This document shows, piece after piece, positions 22,740-35,009 of a stretch of 64,000 nt of DNA. The stretch is taken from positions 1 to 64,000 of the forward strand of contig CAMPDV010002840.1 in NCBI GenBank assembly GCA_946699065.1, given 5' to 3'. Each line of letters starts with the position of its first letter. The stretch's first letter is position 1. The notes beneath the pieces are model-generated. The model saw only the letters and a list, made by a program, of their open reading frames with translations. It ran no database searches and was not told the DNA's origin. Made by a program: the position numbers and the translations under genes. The stretch is from Loxodes magnus (taxonomy: Eukaryota > Ciliophora > Karyorelictea > Loxodida > Loxodidae).

Positions 22740-25055
22740 TTCCTTCAATTATAGACATTAGTAAATGTTTTTAATGCTTTTTAATTATAATCTTGATTTC
22801 ATCAATTTTAAATTACTCTTGTTATAGTCTCTCTTTTATGTCTTCCTTTTTTACTTTTTTCATTTCTAAAAATCTAATCTTCTTGATATAAGTTACTTGT
22901 GAAATACTTTTATTTATAAATCTAAATATCCCAAATAAGACTTTGGAAAGAAGTTTATAAGTATTTAATCATATATTATAAAGCGTCTTAAGTCATAATA
23001 CCCAATCTTTTACGATAGTCAATCTCTTATATTAGAATAGTATATACATCTAAAAATGTGCTAAATTTTACCATACTCTCCATACATACAGTAGGGATTA
23101 TCAATAGGATAATAATGATCTTAAAGATATTTTCGAAAACTATAAGATTGGGTTCTAAGTTTATATATACTGATAATTTATTTTCTAAATTTTTTGTTAA
23201 ATTTGGTGTAAGCAATTACTAGAAATTGGTTAAGATACGAAATTGTTCAGTATATATTTTAGTTTTTCATTCTCTTAAACTTTTGAGTAGCTGTATTATA
23301 GAAATATTATTGTATTTTATCTCTTATATATTTAGTAAAAATTTTTTAATTTGTACTAATCTTAGAATTCTACTGATCGATACTATAGAGGTCTGATAAT
23401 TGCTAAACTTGATCATAGCATTGAAATCCTTTTTTTCAGTTGGTAATGAAAAGAGAGCCTATTGTCGACGTTGGAAAATCAATATTTTCTTATTTCATTT
23501 TATAATAGAATTAAAAAAACTTTATTGCCATAATGTGTTTGAAAGATAACCAGTTTAAATCTATGAAGCATAACTTATTTATGTGCTTAAAGTGCTTTTC
23601 TTGAAATCATTCTCATATTTGATTCAATTCTATTCAAAACTCAAGTTATTCCTCTCTGAATACACCATGGTACTAGTTCTCTCCATATTCTGCTTTAGGT
23701 AATGTAAAAAGTCTGCATAAAGTTTTAAAATGTCAAGAAATCACATTCTTATATCTCATAAGTTAAAAACAGCTTTTTCATTGCAACTAAATACTTGATC
23801 ACGACTTCTCTACAATGAGAATTAAAATTCTTCTTCTAATGTAGCATTACATCTAAATATGTAACTAGTTCCTTTTAAATAATTGGTTAGATATCTAATC
23901 ATAAATTTAAATTTTATTATTTATAATGTTTCTTTAAAATTTAGATGTATTCAGATTTGATAAACTTGATCTTTAATTGATTTTATGTAAAAATGCTTAT
24001 CTTTAGCACGTTTCCGATAGTTATCAATTATTCGTTATATTATTCAAATTTATTAAGTTGTTTATCTGTTTTTCATAAATCCCATTTATGAAGAACGAAT
24101 CAAATTTCTCTAATAAATTAGATTGTATAATCTTTTTGTTAAAGCTTTATCATATAGTTTTATAATAATATTAATAAGAGAAACAGGTAGTCAGTTTTTC
24201 CAATCATCTTTGATTCCTTTTTTAAATATTGAAATTATCGCCAATGTATTTAATTCCTAAGAGATTCTTCCAAATCTTAACATATTATTCAGAAAAGAGT
24301 GAAGAATTATTATCAAATATTATCCACCATATTTCAGAAATTCACCTTTTATTCTGTCTGAATCAGCTGATTTTCCATTCGTAATTTCTTGTATTTCTTG
24401 TATGGTAAAAAGATAAAATCCTAATAAATATGAGAGTTGATAATTTTTAATTTCCTATATACTATCTTATATTTTATCTATTTTTTAATTACTGAGAATT
24501 ATATTATTTAGTTAGATTAAAATTTTTCTTAAAAATAAATTCTTCCATGACTCAATGGATTTATTTTTGATTTCTTAATCAAAGTTCATTTAATTTATTA
24601 TTTTAGGGTTTTTAATTTTCTTAGTATGTGAAAATATTTCTTTAGCATCTCCATTTAGAAGTAAAAGTTTCTTTTTTGCTTTGTTTTTTCAAAATTTCAC
24701 AAATTAGAATTGAAGTCATTCAGAATGTCGTTTCACTTTTTCATGAATATTAGTTACTTATTAGTTTATTCTTCCAGATATAATGTATGCTTCTTATATA
24801 CTGAGTTAGCTCTTTTAGGCCTACATATTTCTTAGTAAGATCTCGAGGAAATTTGTTATAACTTGAGTCTGGAATAAAGGATCCCAATGTTTAATCAGCA
24901 TATTATTAGATGTTATTTTTGATAAATTCATATTAAACTTCAAGATTATCTTAATCTATCTAAAAGAATTCTAGATAAGTTTGCAGGAAAGATTCTAAAT
25001 ATTTTTGACGATATATTGCATCTTATAACCTATTTATTTTATATTTCCTCAAATT
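22740..25055 (-). pseudogene. LINE ORF2 copy on minus strand, RT catalytic region lost
   Basis: Reading from 25055 downward: KYKINRLQDAIYRQKYLESF and LGSFIPDSSYNKF match the plus-strand LINE linker. RT motifs follow: GKSADSDRIKGEFL, ISIFKKG, KNWLPVSLINIIIKLYD (Trp = TGA, 24182-24196) and QMGFMKNRQTT (24062-24090). The next recognisable part is already the thumb (YLDVMLHQKKNFNSHC), so the palm with the FADD box is missing. The tail reads RKQIISIYKLRTQSY, CMYGEYGKIQHIFRC (one zinc Cys changed to Tyr), NIRDWLSQKIG (Trp = TGA) and IEGSNS. The element is 5'-truncated at 25055. Confidence 0.85.
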
Positions 25056-25394
25056 CTTGCTCATCTTCAATTAATCTCATATAAAATTAAGTTTTGTTTT
25101 ATAAATAAATTTGCAGAAAAAATTTTCTTTTTAAGCTATAATATCATCTTATCACTGTTTATTTTATAAAAGAATTGTTTTAATAATTAAGTTTTTATCT
25201 TTAAATAATCTAGCAATTTTCAGTTGATATCATACTTTATGAATAAATATAATTACAATCTTTAAAACATTAATAAAATAGATAAATAAACAATAAATAA
25301 TGACTATTTAATTAGAAAATGAATATGAAAACATTTTAATTTAATTTCTTGATAAGATATTTTAAATTTAAATAAGTGTTTAATCTTTTAAAAA

Positions 25395-26190
25395 TCATAT
25401 TTATTAAACCACTATAGAACAATTTTAAAACCTAAGATAATTCCCCAAAATAACATACACGAAATTAAACAAAAAATATTTGAAAGAAATAATTTGCATC
25501 TATAAGATTAGAAGCCAGTCTTACGCATTTCGAAAGACTCTGAAAGATCGAAATTATATTATTGAAAATCCTTTTTGTATATGCGGAGAATATGACACTC
25601 TCCAACATGTAATGGAATGTATATATTACATTGATATAAGAGAATGATTGGTCTCCAAAATTGGTTAATGTGATATTTTTAAACTAATAAATTACGATTA
25701 ACTATATATAAACTCTTTTCCTAAGAAAAAAATAGAAATTGTGGATGAATAAATAAAAATATTCATTCAAATGTTTATCAAAAGGAGGCAAGAAATTCTA
25801 TAACAAGAGAAAGTAGAAGAGCAATAAGAGAAATAATAAAAAGAAGCAAATCTAAGAATAGAAAATTTTAATGAAGAGAATGAAGAATAATAAAATCAAG
25901 AAACAAAGAATAAGATGTCCAACAAAATTAGATGAAAAATGATGAGGAAGAAGAAGATTGGAACGAAGAGGAAAACGATAGCGAAGATGAAGAAGAAGAA
26001 GATTGACAACAGAAAATAGAAAAAATGAAAGTTAGCTTGAAAATGAACAAGAAAGGAGATACTCAGAAGAAAAAAAAACCTAAACTAGAAAATTAGTTCT
26101 GAAGAGCAATAAACTTGATATATAATAACATTTAAAAACAATATAATACCTTCAATTGGAAGAACATATTCTGAAAATTGAAGGTACCAC
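25395..26190 (+). mobile_element. 5'-truncated LINE tail insertion
   Basis: Block B has no such sequence between the matching flanks (about 48640-48660), so this is an insertion, probably flanked by a short AAATTTAAATAAG-like duplication. It reads the ORF2 tail: YKIRSQSYAFRKTLKDRNY, CICGEYDTLQHVMEC (intact Cys-Cys-His-Cys), DIREWLVSKIGQC (Trp = TGA), then an acidic stretch (DEEEEDWNEEENDSEDEEEE). Near the 3' end, TACCTTCAATT (about 26149) and AATTGAAGGTA (about 26179) form an 11-bp perfect hairpin. Such a hairpin could be the 3' RNA structure recognised by LINE reverse transcriptase. Confidence 0.8.
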
Positions 26191-26199
26191 AAATTTTTT

Positions 26200-28740
26200 T
26201 AGTTAAATTAAATTAAATTTATTAAATCACTTTAAATATTATTATGTTTTGAATATTTAGTATCTTAAATTAAAAATTACTATATTGTATAATAACCAAA
26301 CATTTATTAAAGGAATGTGAAATTAAAAATTATAGTTTAGTTGTCTAATAATTTAGAATAGAACAAAAAATAGCTCATTATTAAGATCATTTATGAAATT
26401 GTGTACTATTAGCATTATTGGCTTAGTAGAAACTTTGCTTTTTATTATGCTATATATGTTTCTTTTTATATTGTACGAAATATTTCCCATTTTTTATAGA
26501 TATAATTATAATAGTTATTAACTTACACTTTGTATATTATTTTAATTATACAAAAGATTAAAGCTTTTAACCTTTTTTGATATAATCAAAACTATATTGA
26601 TTTCTTAATTATTTACACTTTCATTTTGCTAATTCTTATTATTTAATATTAGAATATAATTTTATTCTTATTTTAGATGGAATATAAGATAATTTACAAG
26701 AAAGTGAAGATTTTTATAATTTTGCATATATTCAAATTATTTATATAGTTTACTAGCAAATGCTTTTTATATGATAAATAATCAATCTATTTTTTAAAAA
26801 AGCTTTCAGCTTTAATAAAATAGCTTCATTAGAAATTCAAATTTTAAGATTAATAAATAAAATCGATTTTCTACATGCACAGTAGATATGCTTAAGTTGC
26901 TTATAATCAGAAAGTTTATCTTTAAAGCTTTTCTTTTAATATTACAGAATGAGAAAAATTTTAAAGAGAAAAAATACTTAATATAGCAATTTTTCTTAAA
27001 AACTTGTTTTCCTCTTCTAAATTAACATCTTTTCGCAAACTAAAAACAGATAGTTAGTCGTAGTAAGCTCTTTTCAAAACTCTTTTACTAATCTTAAATT
27101 TTTATAATTATTATAATTATTATAATAAAGCAGAATATTTTTAAACTTGATTAATAAATTTTTGTTTCTATATTTTATATAGTTAGGTTAGATACATTAT
27201 TTAGATCCTTGTTTAATTCCTTTTTTTAGATTCTTTGTAAATTGGCCTAAAATTTATTATTACAGATGTATTTACCTCATTTTTTCTACTTGATTGATCA
27301 TATTTTTATAAAGAGATTTTTTAGCTCTTTTTAGATTAGTTATTTTTAAAAATTTACAATATCCATTAAAAAAATAGTTTTAAGCCCTCTTATAAAAAAA
27401 AATTTTACTGATTTTGTTTCTTCCTAAAATTGTCATTTATTTTTTTATATTTACTTCTTAAAAGTCATTTAAAAAACTTTTCAAATCTTTTAAAATTCTA
27501 TCCTTTAAGAAAAGGATTTATCCACCCGAAATTCTTTTGTAGCGTATAACTCAGAGCGAAAAAAGGATAATTTTTTCACGATTTCATGGTTATTTTATTA
27601 TATCTCCTTTTTTCTTGAGATCCTTTTCATTTAAGTAAATTCTTATAATATTAAAAATTTTAAAACTAATTTTTTCATTTACTCAAAAAGAAGTTCAAAA
27701 TTAAAAATTGTATTTTTTCCAAAGCATAAACAATAAATTTTTTTTATAATTTCAAACATAATTAACCTTATCAAAAATATACTTTTAAATAAAAAAGAAA
27801 AAAGTTTTGATGAAAATTTTTCAAAAAATTTTCTTAAAAACAAAAATTTTTTTTTATTTTTACAAAATACCATTTCGACAAAAAAGATTTCCAAATTCTA
27901 TTTTAATATAAATTTTTTTAATTCCTATTTTTTCTCAAAAATCTTTTATATTTGGAATTTTTTCTTGAAATTTTATTCCTATTTAGGATTTTTATCCCGA
28001 AATAATTAAATTTATCCCGTGCCGAAAATCTTTGGTGGTGTAAAACGATGAGCAAAAAAACAAATTTTTAATTTTCATGAAATTTAAGCTCTAAAATCGA
28101 AAAAATAATGATAAATAAAAAACTTAATATCAAAAAATTTTATAATCCAATCGGAAAAGAAACATATTAAACTTAAATGTTAAAATTTTATAATATCAAT
28201 AAATAATTAATAATTAATAATAATAATAATTAATAATAATTAATAAATAATAATAATCAATCATAAAAAATAAATAATAAAAAAACAAAATTTAATTTAA
28301 AATAAATACTTAATTAAATTTTTTCAATTAATAATCAAAATTATAAACTTACTTTAACCTTATAAATAATATTTTAACCACTTCACAAAAAAAATGATAA
28401 TTTATACTCAACTTGAAATTTTTACTAAATCTAAAAATAAAATCTATAAAATTTTATATGATAAATTTAAACTTAAATTTATTTCATTCTTTCATTTAAC
28501 AAAATTATATTTTAAATATTTTTAAACATTACCCAGTTTAAATCAACATACCTCACTAATTTCTTTAACCTATCACTCAAACTTTTTTTTAAACCAATAA
28601 TATTTAACAATATAACAAATTTTTAATTAATAAATTAAAAAACTTCATATAACTAAAAACATTATTAACATTAAACATTCATTTAAATACATTACCAATA
28701 TCTTATATCTTTAATCGTAAAATTAAATTAAGTCAAATAG
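26200..28740. other. AT-rich flank of block A
   Basis: A/T-rich with two copies of the repeated motif described at 14830 (near 27510 and 28000-28050). A short minus-strand frame at about 26815-27035 matches a slightly longer one in B (49253-49480, MRKDVNLEEENKFFKK). It is shifted here by one base and I give it little weight. No other gene is seen. Confidence 0.4.
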
Positions 28741-28748
28741 CAAGTTAC

Positions 28749-29717
28749 TCAACTCGAAACTCTCCACTTTCTCACAGTATTGTCCCATCCTCCCGATACC
28801 AACCATCTATTATCAACACTCAATGCTATAGAATATATTCCATCTGTATGCCCTTACAAAGTCTATATACACTCACCCTTATCAAAGTTCCAGATCTTGA
28901 TTGTTTTATCCCATGAACCAGAAAATATAACACTTGAATCAACACTTAACTGAATACTACGTACACCATCTACGTGACCTTGAAGAGTACGAATAAACTA
29001 ACCAGAAGAGAAGTCCCATATCTTAATATTCTTGTCACCAGAACCCGATATTATATACCTATTATCCTTAGACACTTTTACCGATAAAACTCAGCCTGAA
29101 TGCCCAGTAAGAGTTCGTACAAGCTGACCAGTCTAGAAATCCCAAATCTTTATAGTGTTATCCCAAGATCCCGATATAATATATCTAGAGTCATAGGAGA
29201 TTACTACCGATCAAACATAGTGAGTATGCCCAGACAAAGTTCTTTGGAGAGCACCATTGAGGAAATTTCAGATCTTTATAGTAGTGTCATCAGATCCTGA
29301 TATAATATAGCTAGAGTCATAGGAGATTACTACTGATCTAACTGAGGAAGTATGCCCCGTTAAAGTTCTTATGAGAGAACCAGTCTATAAGTTTCAGATC
29401 TTGATCGTGTTATCAGCAGATCCCGATACTATATAGCTAGAGTCTGAGGAGATTACTACCGAGTTAACATAATCAGTATGTCCTGTTATAGTTCTTATGA
29501 GAGTACCTGTCTGGAAATTCCAGATCTTTATAGAATTTTCAGGATATGCTGAGCCTGATACAATTCAATTCAGGTCACTTGATATGGCTACCGACTAAAC
29601 ACGTGAAGTGTAACTATTAAGGATTTAATCTATAAAATATTAAAGAAATACCTTTACTTTGGTCATAACTGATCTTATTTATTAACTTTTAGTAGCATAA
29701 GTTAGGCAGAATTTCAT
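28749..29717 (-). CDS. Seven-bladed WD40 propeller protein (copy A)
   Basis: A 322-codon frame runs from ATG 29717 (second in-frame ATG at 29666) to TGA 28751-28749, exactly the length of copies B and C. Seven WD40 repeats are present. Five in-frame TGA codons stand where Trp is expected: LNW, two KIW, HYVWSV and HSGWVLSV. Differences from the other copies cluster just after GHT, just before SV and around SGSxD, while the core (DSxYIxSGS, TIKIW) is nearly fixed. The last two repeats are almost the same as in C. Likely a cytoplasmic protein-binding scaffold; partner unknown. Confidence 0.9.
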
Positions 29718-29719
29718 AC

Positions 29720-31165
29720 TTAAAATGAAGTAGAGATATTTTCCCTAGGATGTGGCTTCTCCCTCTTAAGAGTTTTCTTAAAAAAATACTTTTAGTAAAT
29801 TGCTTTTCTTTTTTCTCCATTTATTTTCTCTCCATTTTAATTTTTATAACTTATTTCAATTTAATTAAAATAACTCAATAAATTTTACTTACTTAATTTC
29901 AATATAATTAAACAATTAAATTATTTATTAAGCATACTTATAAGTATCTTCTAAAGCATTGGTTTTTCTATTTTTGTCTTAAAACAAGACAAAGTATTAA
30001 ACTAATAGTGTAAAAGCTTTTATAATTTTAATTATTTTATATCTTTTTACTTTTAAATGAAAGGATAAATTATTATTTAAAAAGTTTTATAACGAAGAAT
30101 TTATTTCCCTATTATAATAACTTTAATATGCATTTATTAGTTACTACTTATTTGTGCTTTAAATCAAAGACTCTTAATAAGAAAACCTTATTTCTTTATA
30201 GACTCTTTTAATTGGTAAATAAAATATTACAATTCTTTTAAATCTACTGTTATTAATTATTATTTTTCACTTACATTTAATCAAAAAAATTGTTTCTTTA
30301 ATCTTTTTACTAATTAAAAAAATGAAATAAAATAAGTTTCTTATTAATTAGTTTGAATAAATATTAAAAAACATCAAATTATTTAAAACAAAACATTTTT
30401 AGAATTTATAATATAAACTCTTTTAATTGCCCACTTTCTTACTACTATTTCATTAAAACTTTTTATTTATAAAAGTCTCTCTTATAATAATAAACTAATA
30501 TAATTTATTATAATGTTGATTCTAAGCAAAATATATAAATGTAATAAATATAAGTAGTAGAAAGTAAATATTTAAACTAACTATAAATGGTGTATCACTA
30601 ATTATATCTTACAATTATTAAATAGTAATATTTAATTTTATTATTAAAATAAGCTTTAATATGTTTAATTATATCTATTAAATACTTAATATTTTATCCT
30701 TTTAGCTTTATTAGTTATTAATTAATTTCTCTTTAATTTAGATATTAGATTAGTTATAATTAATACATTTAGATAACTTTCTCTTTTATAGCAAACTAAT
30801 ATTATATTTATTATTTATGTTATTTTTGTAATTATCATTTCTAATTAATAATACCTAAATTATTCTAGATTATTTAAAGATAAAAACTTAATTCTATTAT
30901 TCTATTCTTATCCAAAAAACATAGTTACCACTATTAATACTCTCTTTCTTAAAATTAGTTGTTTGATATTTAGAAAATTATAAGCTTTTTAAAGAAAGCA
31001 TATTTTTACTATCTTCTATTATTATTTTCTGAATTAATAGAAAGAGTAAACTTAACATAATATGTTTCTTTGTAGTATGAGATAATATAAGTATTAGATT
31101 AGCTAGTATAAGTTATTTAAAACTAAAATTAAAGCCACTATAAATCCTAGTCTAGTTGACTTTAG
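29720..31165. other. AT-rich flank of WD40 copy A
   Basis: Shared with B and, inverted, with C. The first 120 bases upstream of the WD40 start are well conserved in all three copies and may hold the promoter or an N-terminal extension, because the WD40 frame stays open through them. No other gene is seen. Confidence 0.45.
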
Positions 31166-31169
31166 TCAT

Positions 31170-31790
31170 AAAATTTAAAAAGAATACAGTCTTTAGTAGT
31201 AATAAGAAAGTATTTAAATAAACATAATGAAAGTGAGAAAAAAATTAAACCTACAAGATAAGAGTTTTAAAGCTTAAATTTAAATTTATTAATTAAAAGA
31301 TTTAAGAATATCATTTGCTATCTAGAATGAAATAGCTGCTAAACTTTAATTTTTTTCTGAATAAATTAAAATAATCAATTGCAGCAAAAAGACATGCTTG
31401 ATATTTAAAAAATATTTAAGTTTGCAAGTAGTTACAAATTGGATATTGAGCATGGTTTAACAAGTACTTCTTAAGAAAAATAGAATAACAAAAGTTTTAT
31501 AGAAGAATAAATATTATAGAATTCCAGTGCTTCTAAATAGAAAAAAAAGAAGTCACTAAAATTTAATTAATCAAAGTCTTAAATAAAAAAACTGTGATTA
31601 AATGAGAAATGTACATGTCCAAAGTGGTTGCCAAAATGTCTATTTTGAACTTATAAATCTAAGAATTGTCCTTTTGAAAAAAACAAAAAAATGTAAATCC
31701 TTCTAGAACTAGAATATTCAATGGCTTTTATAAAATTTAGATTGAAATATTCATGCAATAGCTCGAGATTTAAATTCTCGAAGTAGCATA
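31170..31790 (+). CDS. Unknown Cys-containing protein in block A
   Basis: A single frame of about 200 codons reads KIKPTRQEFQSLNLNLLI, MLDIQKIFKFASSYKLDIE, HGLTSTSQEKQNNKSFIEE and a Cys-rich part NEKCTCPKWLPKCLFW followed by YKSKNCPFEK. TGA falls in frame at several Trp-like places (LEWNSC, KLWLNEK, LFWTYK). The Cys cluster suggests a zinc site but fits no pattern I know. The copy in block B (about 54180-54790) has indels and substitutions that break the frame. Confidence 0.5.
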
Positions 31791-32399
31791 ATTTTACACA
31801 CTCTTTAAGTTTTTCAATTTCTTGATTATCTTAAATCATAAATTTTCAGTTACGTTTATTTTTTATTCTCTTAGGATATAAAAAATTGCTGTTTTTTCTC
31901 CAACTTTGCAATATCTTAGATTGAATTTGCTACTTCATTCACTACACTATTCAATAGGCATAAATTTAAATCCCAAAACTACAACATTCATACTTTAGTC
32001 TCTTGAAAACATTATCAGTCTAATCCTTTAAAGCTCTATATGCTTAACTTCCCTTTTCTTAATTTAAATCATATTACACTACTTTGATTTCCTTATATCT
32101 TTAAGCTAAAATAAACCTAAAATATTAACTCCCATAAAAAAGCATTAAAGCTAGATTTTATTTTTAAATTAGTTTAATATACTTATTAGCAAATATCTTG
32201 TAAATAAAAGCTTAGAATGAAATATATAGTATATTTAAAGGTTTAATGTATCTTGTTAGTTTATTAAGATACATAAATAAGAAGTATTATACAGAATTAG
32301 GCTATCTTTAATTAAAGATACTGAGTCTAGTAATCTTAATAATATATTAATTTAACTAGTAATGCTCCAATAAATAATCAATTAAATACTTTAATGGAT

Positions 32400-33913
32400 T
32401 TATTAACTCTGAGGCTAGTACTTTGAAGTTGCTTTTTTGGTCAGTTTGAACTTGCTTTCTTCTCTAATCATTTCAATTTACTGCTCATTGATATGTAGTT
32501 CCTCGCTCTTACACTTAGTTTGTCTTTCTTTAACATAAATTTTAAGAAGATAAACTGAAAGAAACTAAGCCAGCAACTAAACTATCTTAATTGATTCATA
32601 TAAGCAAACAGCTACTTTGAAGTTAAATCTACTTCTTAGCTTCAATAATATAAATCTTCTAAAAAAGAATCATATGAAGTTGTCTATTTTCTTTTACGAA
32701 AAGCTTTAAAATAAATCTATCAAATTTTTTTGTTTTAAGCTCCAGATTCCACTTATTAGGTAAGTAAATGATATATATGTTCCTTAATCCTTAAATCTTA
32801 TAGCTTAAATTGATTATTTTTTTGCTTTTTTCTTCCCTTTCAAAGAAAGTTGCTTATTATCTTTTTACTGCTAGATTAAACTCCTCATTGTAGCGTAGCT
32901 CTGAGACTAAACTTGCAATTTAAAAAATTGAAAGCAGGGAGTTTAAAAATTTTTTACAAGTCAGCTTTACTTGGCAGTTATATTCAGCATGTTAAAAACA
33001 ATAGGAGACTCATTAAGATTCTTTAATTTTAAATATCTATCGTTGATGGGATATTCCTATACTTTTTTCTTTTTTTAATTCCTTTAGTTCAAACTATTCT
33101 TTCATAGTAAGAATTCTTCTAAACCTCTGATGGTTTTATCAGATAATCTTTAAACTATATTTAGTTTCTTTCAAATCTACCCGTTTATATCCAACGAGGT
33201 CTGGATTAAAAGCTAACCGTCTATTTCGTTTCTATCTTTGAAGATGTGACTTTATTTTAAAGATTAAGTTTCATACTGGGAATGTTTTGTTTTTGGTATT
33301 TCGTCTTTTTCTGTTTCTTTGATTTTATTCGGGTATCAGGCTTAATATTATATATATCAAAATATAGCGAAAAAACTTCCAAAGCTTGATTAGTCTTCTA
33401 TATATTTTTCTGTTTATCAAGCATTTCTAACTACAAAAATATCGCAATTCTAGCAATGAAGTTAAGTAGAAATCAGACAGCAATTTAATGTTCTCCGCAG
33501 CCTTCATCAAAGAGTTCAAAATTTTTAGCAATCCTTAGAGAAATTAACATCACTAATAAGAATCTCTCGTTTGGAAGTATTTGAGGCTTTTAAATATTTC
33601 TTAGATGAATTCATAGACAAAACCAGTCAAGCAATTAATGACAAATATAAGATTGTCCAAATACCTCGCTTTATCTTAATTTTAAGCTCATTCTTAGTGT
33701 CTATTATTTGCTTCATTCAACATTCTCTACTTTTTACTAAAATTTGGACTATAGAAATTGATATCTGACTCTGTCTTTTAGATCACTGTTTCTTATTAGA
33801 ATAGAATTAAATTTTCATCTTGCTGACTTTTCTTTAATGTTCCTTTATTCACCATATAAAGATCTAAAGGAATTGCCAATAAACAACTTCAAGTAAGTTT
33901 TTAAGCTTCACAT
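32400..33913 (-). CDS. Coding region for an unknown protein, frame uncertain
   Basis: The minus strand is protein-like over about 1.5 kb. A frame from ATG 33913 (ATG TGA start, MWSLKTYLKLFIGNSFRS) reads through FELFDEGCGEHQIAV and PSMKLNLQNKVTSSKIE. Between about 33350 and 32600 other frames look equally or more coding (KETEKDEIPKTKHSQYE; FNPDLVGYKRVDLKETKY; NLAVKRQQATFFEREEK). I take this as one gene with frame changes rather than several genes. No domain is recognised. A 65-codon plus-strand frame at 33571-33768 lies opposite and is probably a shadow. Confidence 0.4.
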
Positions 33914-33919
33914 ATTACT

Positions 33920-35000
33920 AGACTAGACTAAGGTTTTTATTAGATCTCACTATCTTGAATCTATTAAACTGATTGGTATTCAAACGTAGTAAGCTAATTA
34001 CACCTCACTCACTATAACTACAAATAATGGTAAACCTTAATATATTTAAAAGAAGTAAAAGCTTGTTATTTTAATAGCAACTTATTTTAACCTAAATAGA
34101 CAAATAATTAGATATTAAAGTAGCAAGGATATAAGATTAACAACCTAGCTTAATTAACTAATCACTATATCCTAATTTTAATAGCCTAGCATTATTATAT
34201 TACAGTTACTAAGACTATTAGCAACCCTTTATTTTAACAAAGCAGCTTATTAGTATTATATATTTAGTGCTTTAATGTAAAGACTATAAGAGATATACTT
34301 ATAACATTTAAATAATTATTAACCATGTATCTTAGTAATAGCACATCTATATACTATTGTAGAACTTTTAATTTTATAGTGGAAATAGTTAATATGCTTA
34401 ATTTATTATATTTTTGGTTATTAAACAATATAATGCTAAAAAGGCTAAAGACTTTTTTAAAAAAACTAATACAAAATTTTATCCTTCAAACAAATTCCTG
34501 GAATACAAATTCTATCAATATTGGAATTTTCGCAAAAGATTTACCCAATAGGTGGAAAATTCTAAAGAGCCTTAAATGATTATTTCTTTTATCCATAGGC
34601 TATTAGCAAACAGACTTGAATAATATTGTACGACTTTATAATTATAATATGTTAGATTAAAAGTGAAGATTAGTAAGATTCTTAAGAAATAATATAACTA
34701 GGAATAAAGCTAAAATATCAATTCCATTTTGAGGGTTTCTAATACTTATTTACTAATAAGTATCGAATAGCATTTATTTGATAATTATAAACTTGATAGT
34801 GTTTGTTTAATATAATATAGAGAAGGTATTAAAACATTTTGTTAAAAGTAATAATTAGCTAAACTTAAATAAGTCAAAATAATAATAGAAAACAAAGATT
34901 TATTATTTGCTATTAAGCTTCTTATATTAGTTATAAACTTAATTAATTAATATAAGCCATATATTAGACCAGGTAATAGCAAAATAATTACTATCACTAA
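33920..35000. other. AT-rich spacer
   Basis: A/T-rich with TAGC and TTAA words. The short standard-code frame at 34325-34579 has poor composition and I do not accept it. No gene or RNA is recognised. Confidence 0.4.
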
Positions 35001-35009
35001 AAGAATGTA

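Larger units (their letters stand above)
25030..32270. repeat. Block A, direct copy of block B
   Basis: Matches 48290-55375 on the same strand with frequent small differences. Relative to B it carries an approximately 0.8-kb LINE tail insertion (25395-26190). B carries an extra tandem unit near 50420-51160 and a 95-bp insertion near 54887. The left end of the match coincides with the 5' end of the minus-strand LINE. The right end is near 32270, where the copies diverge after TTGTTAGTTTATTAA. Confidence 0.9.

Noticed and set aside
27679-27894. 71-codon minus-strand standard-code ORF
   Set aside because: Almost only Phe, Lys, Leu and Ile from A/T runs; the frame is not kept in block B or segment C.
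29100-29300. Arg/Ser/Tyr-rich ORFs on the strand opposite the WD40 genes (here and at 13338-14192, 52098-52370)
   Set aside because: Their repeated peptides are the antisense of WD40 repeats; the other strand gives perfect seven-bladed propellers.
33571-33768. 65-codon plus-strand ORF beginning MEVFEAFKYFLDEF
   Set aside because: Attractive on its own, but it lies opposite a much longer protein-like minus-strand region (32400-33913); I treat it as antisense, with some doubt.
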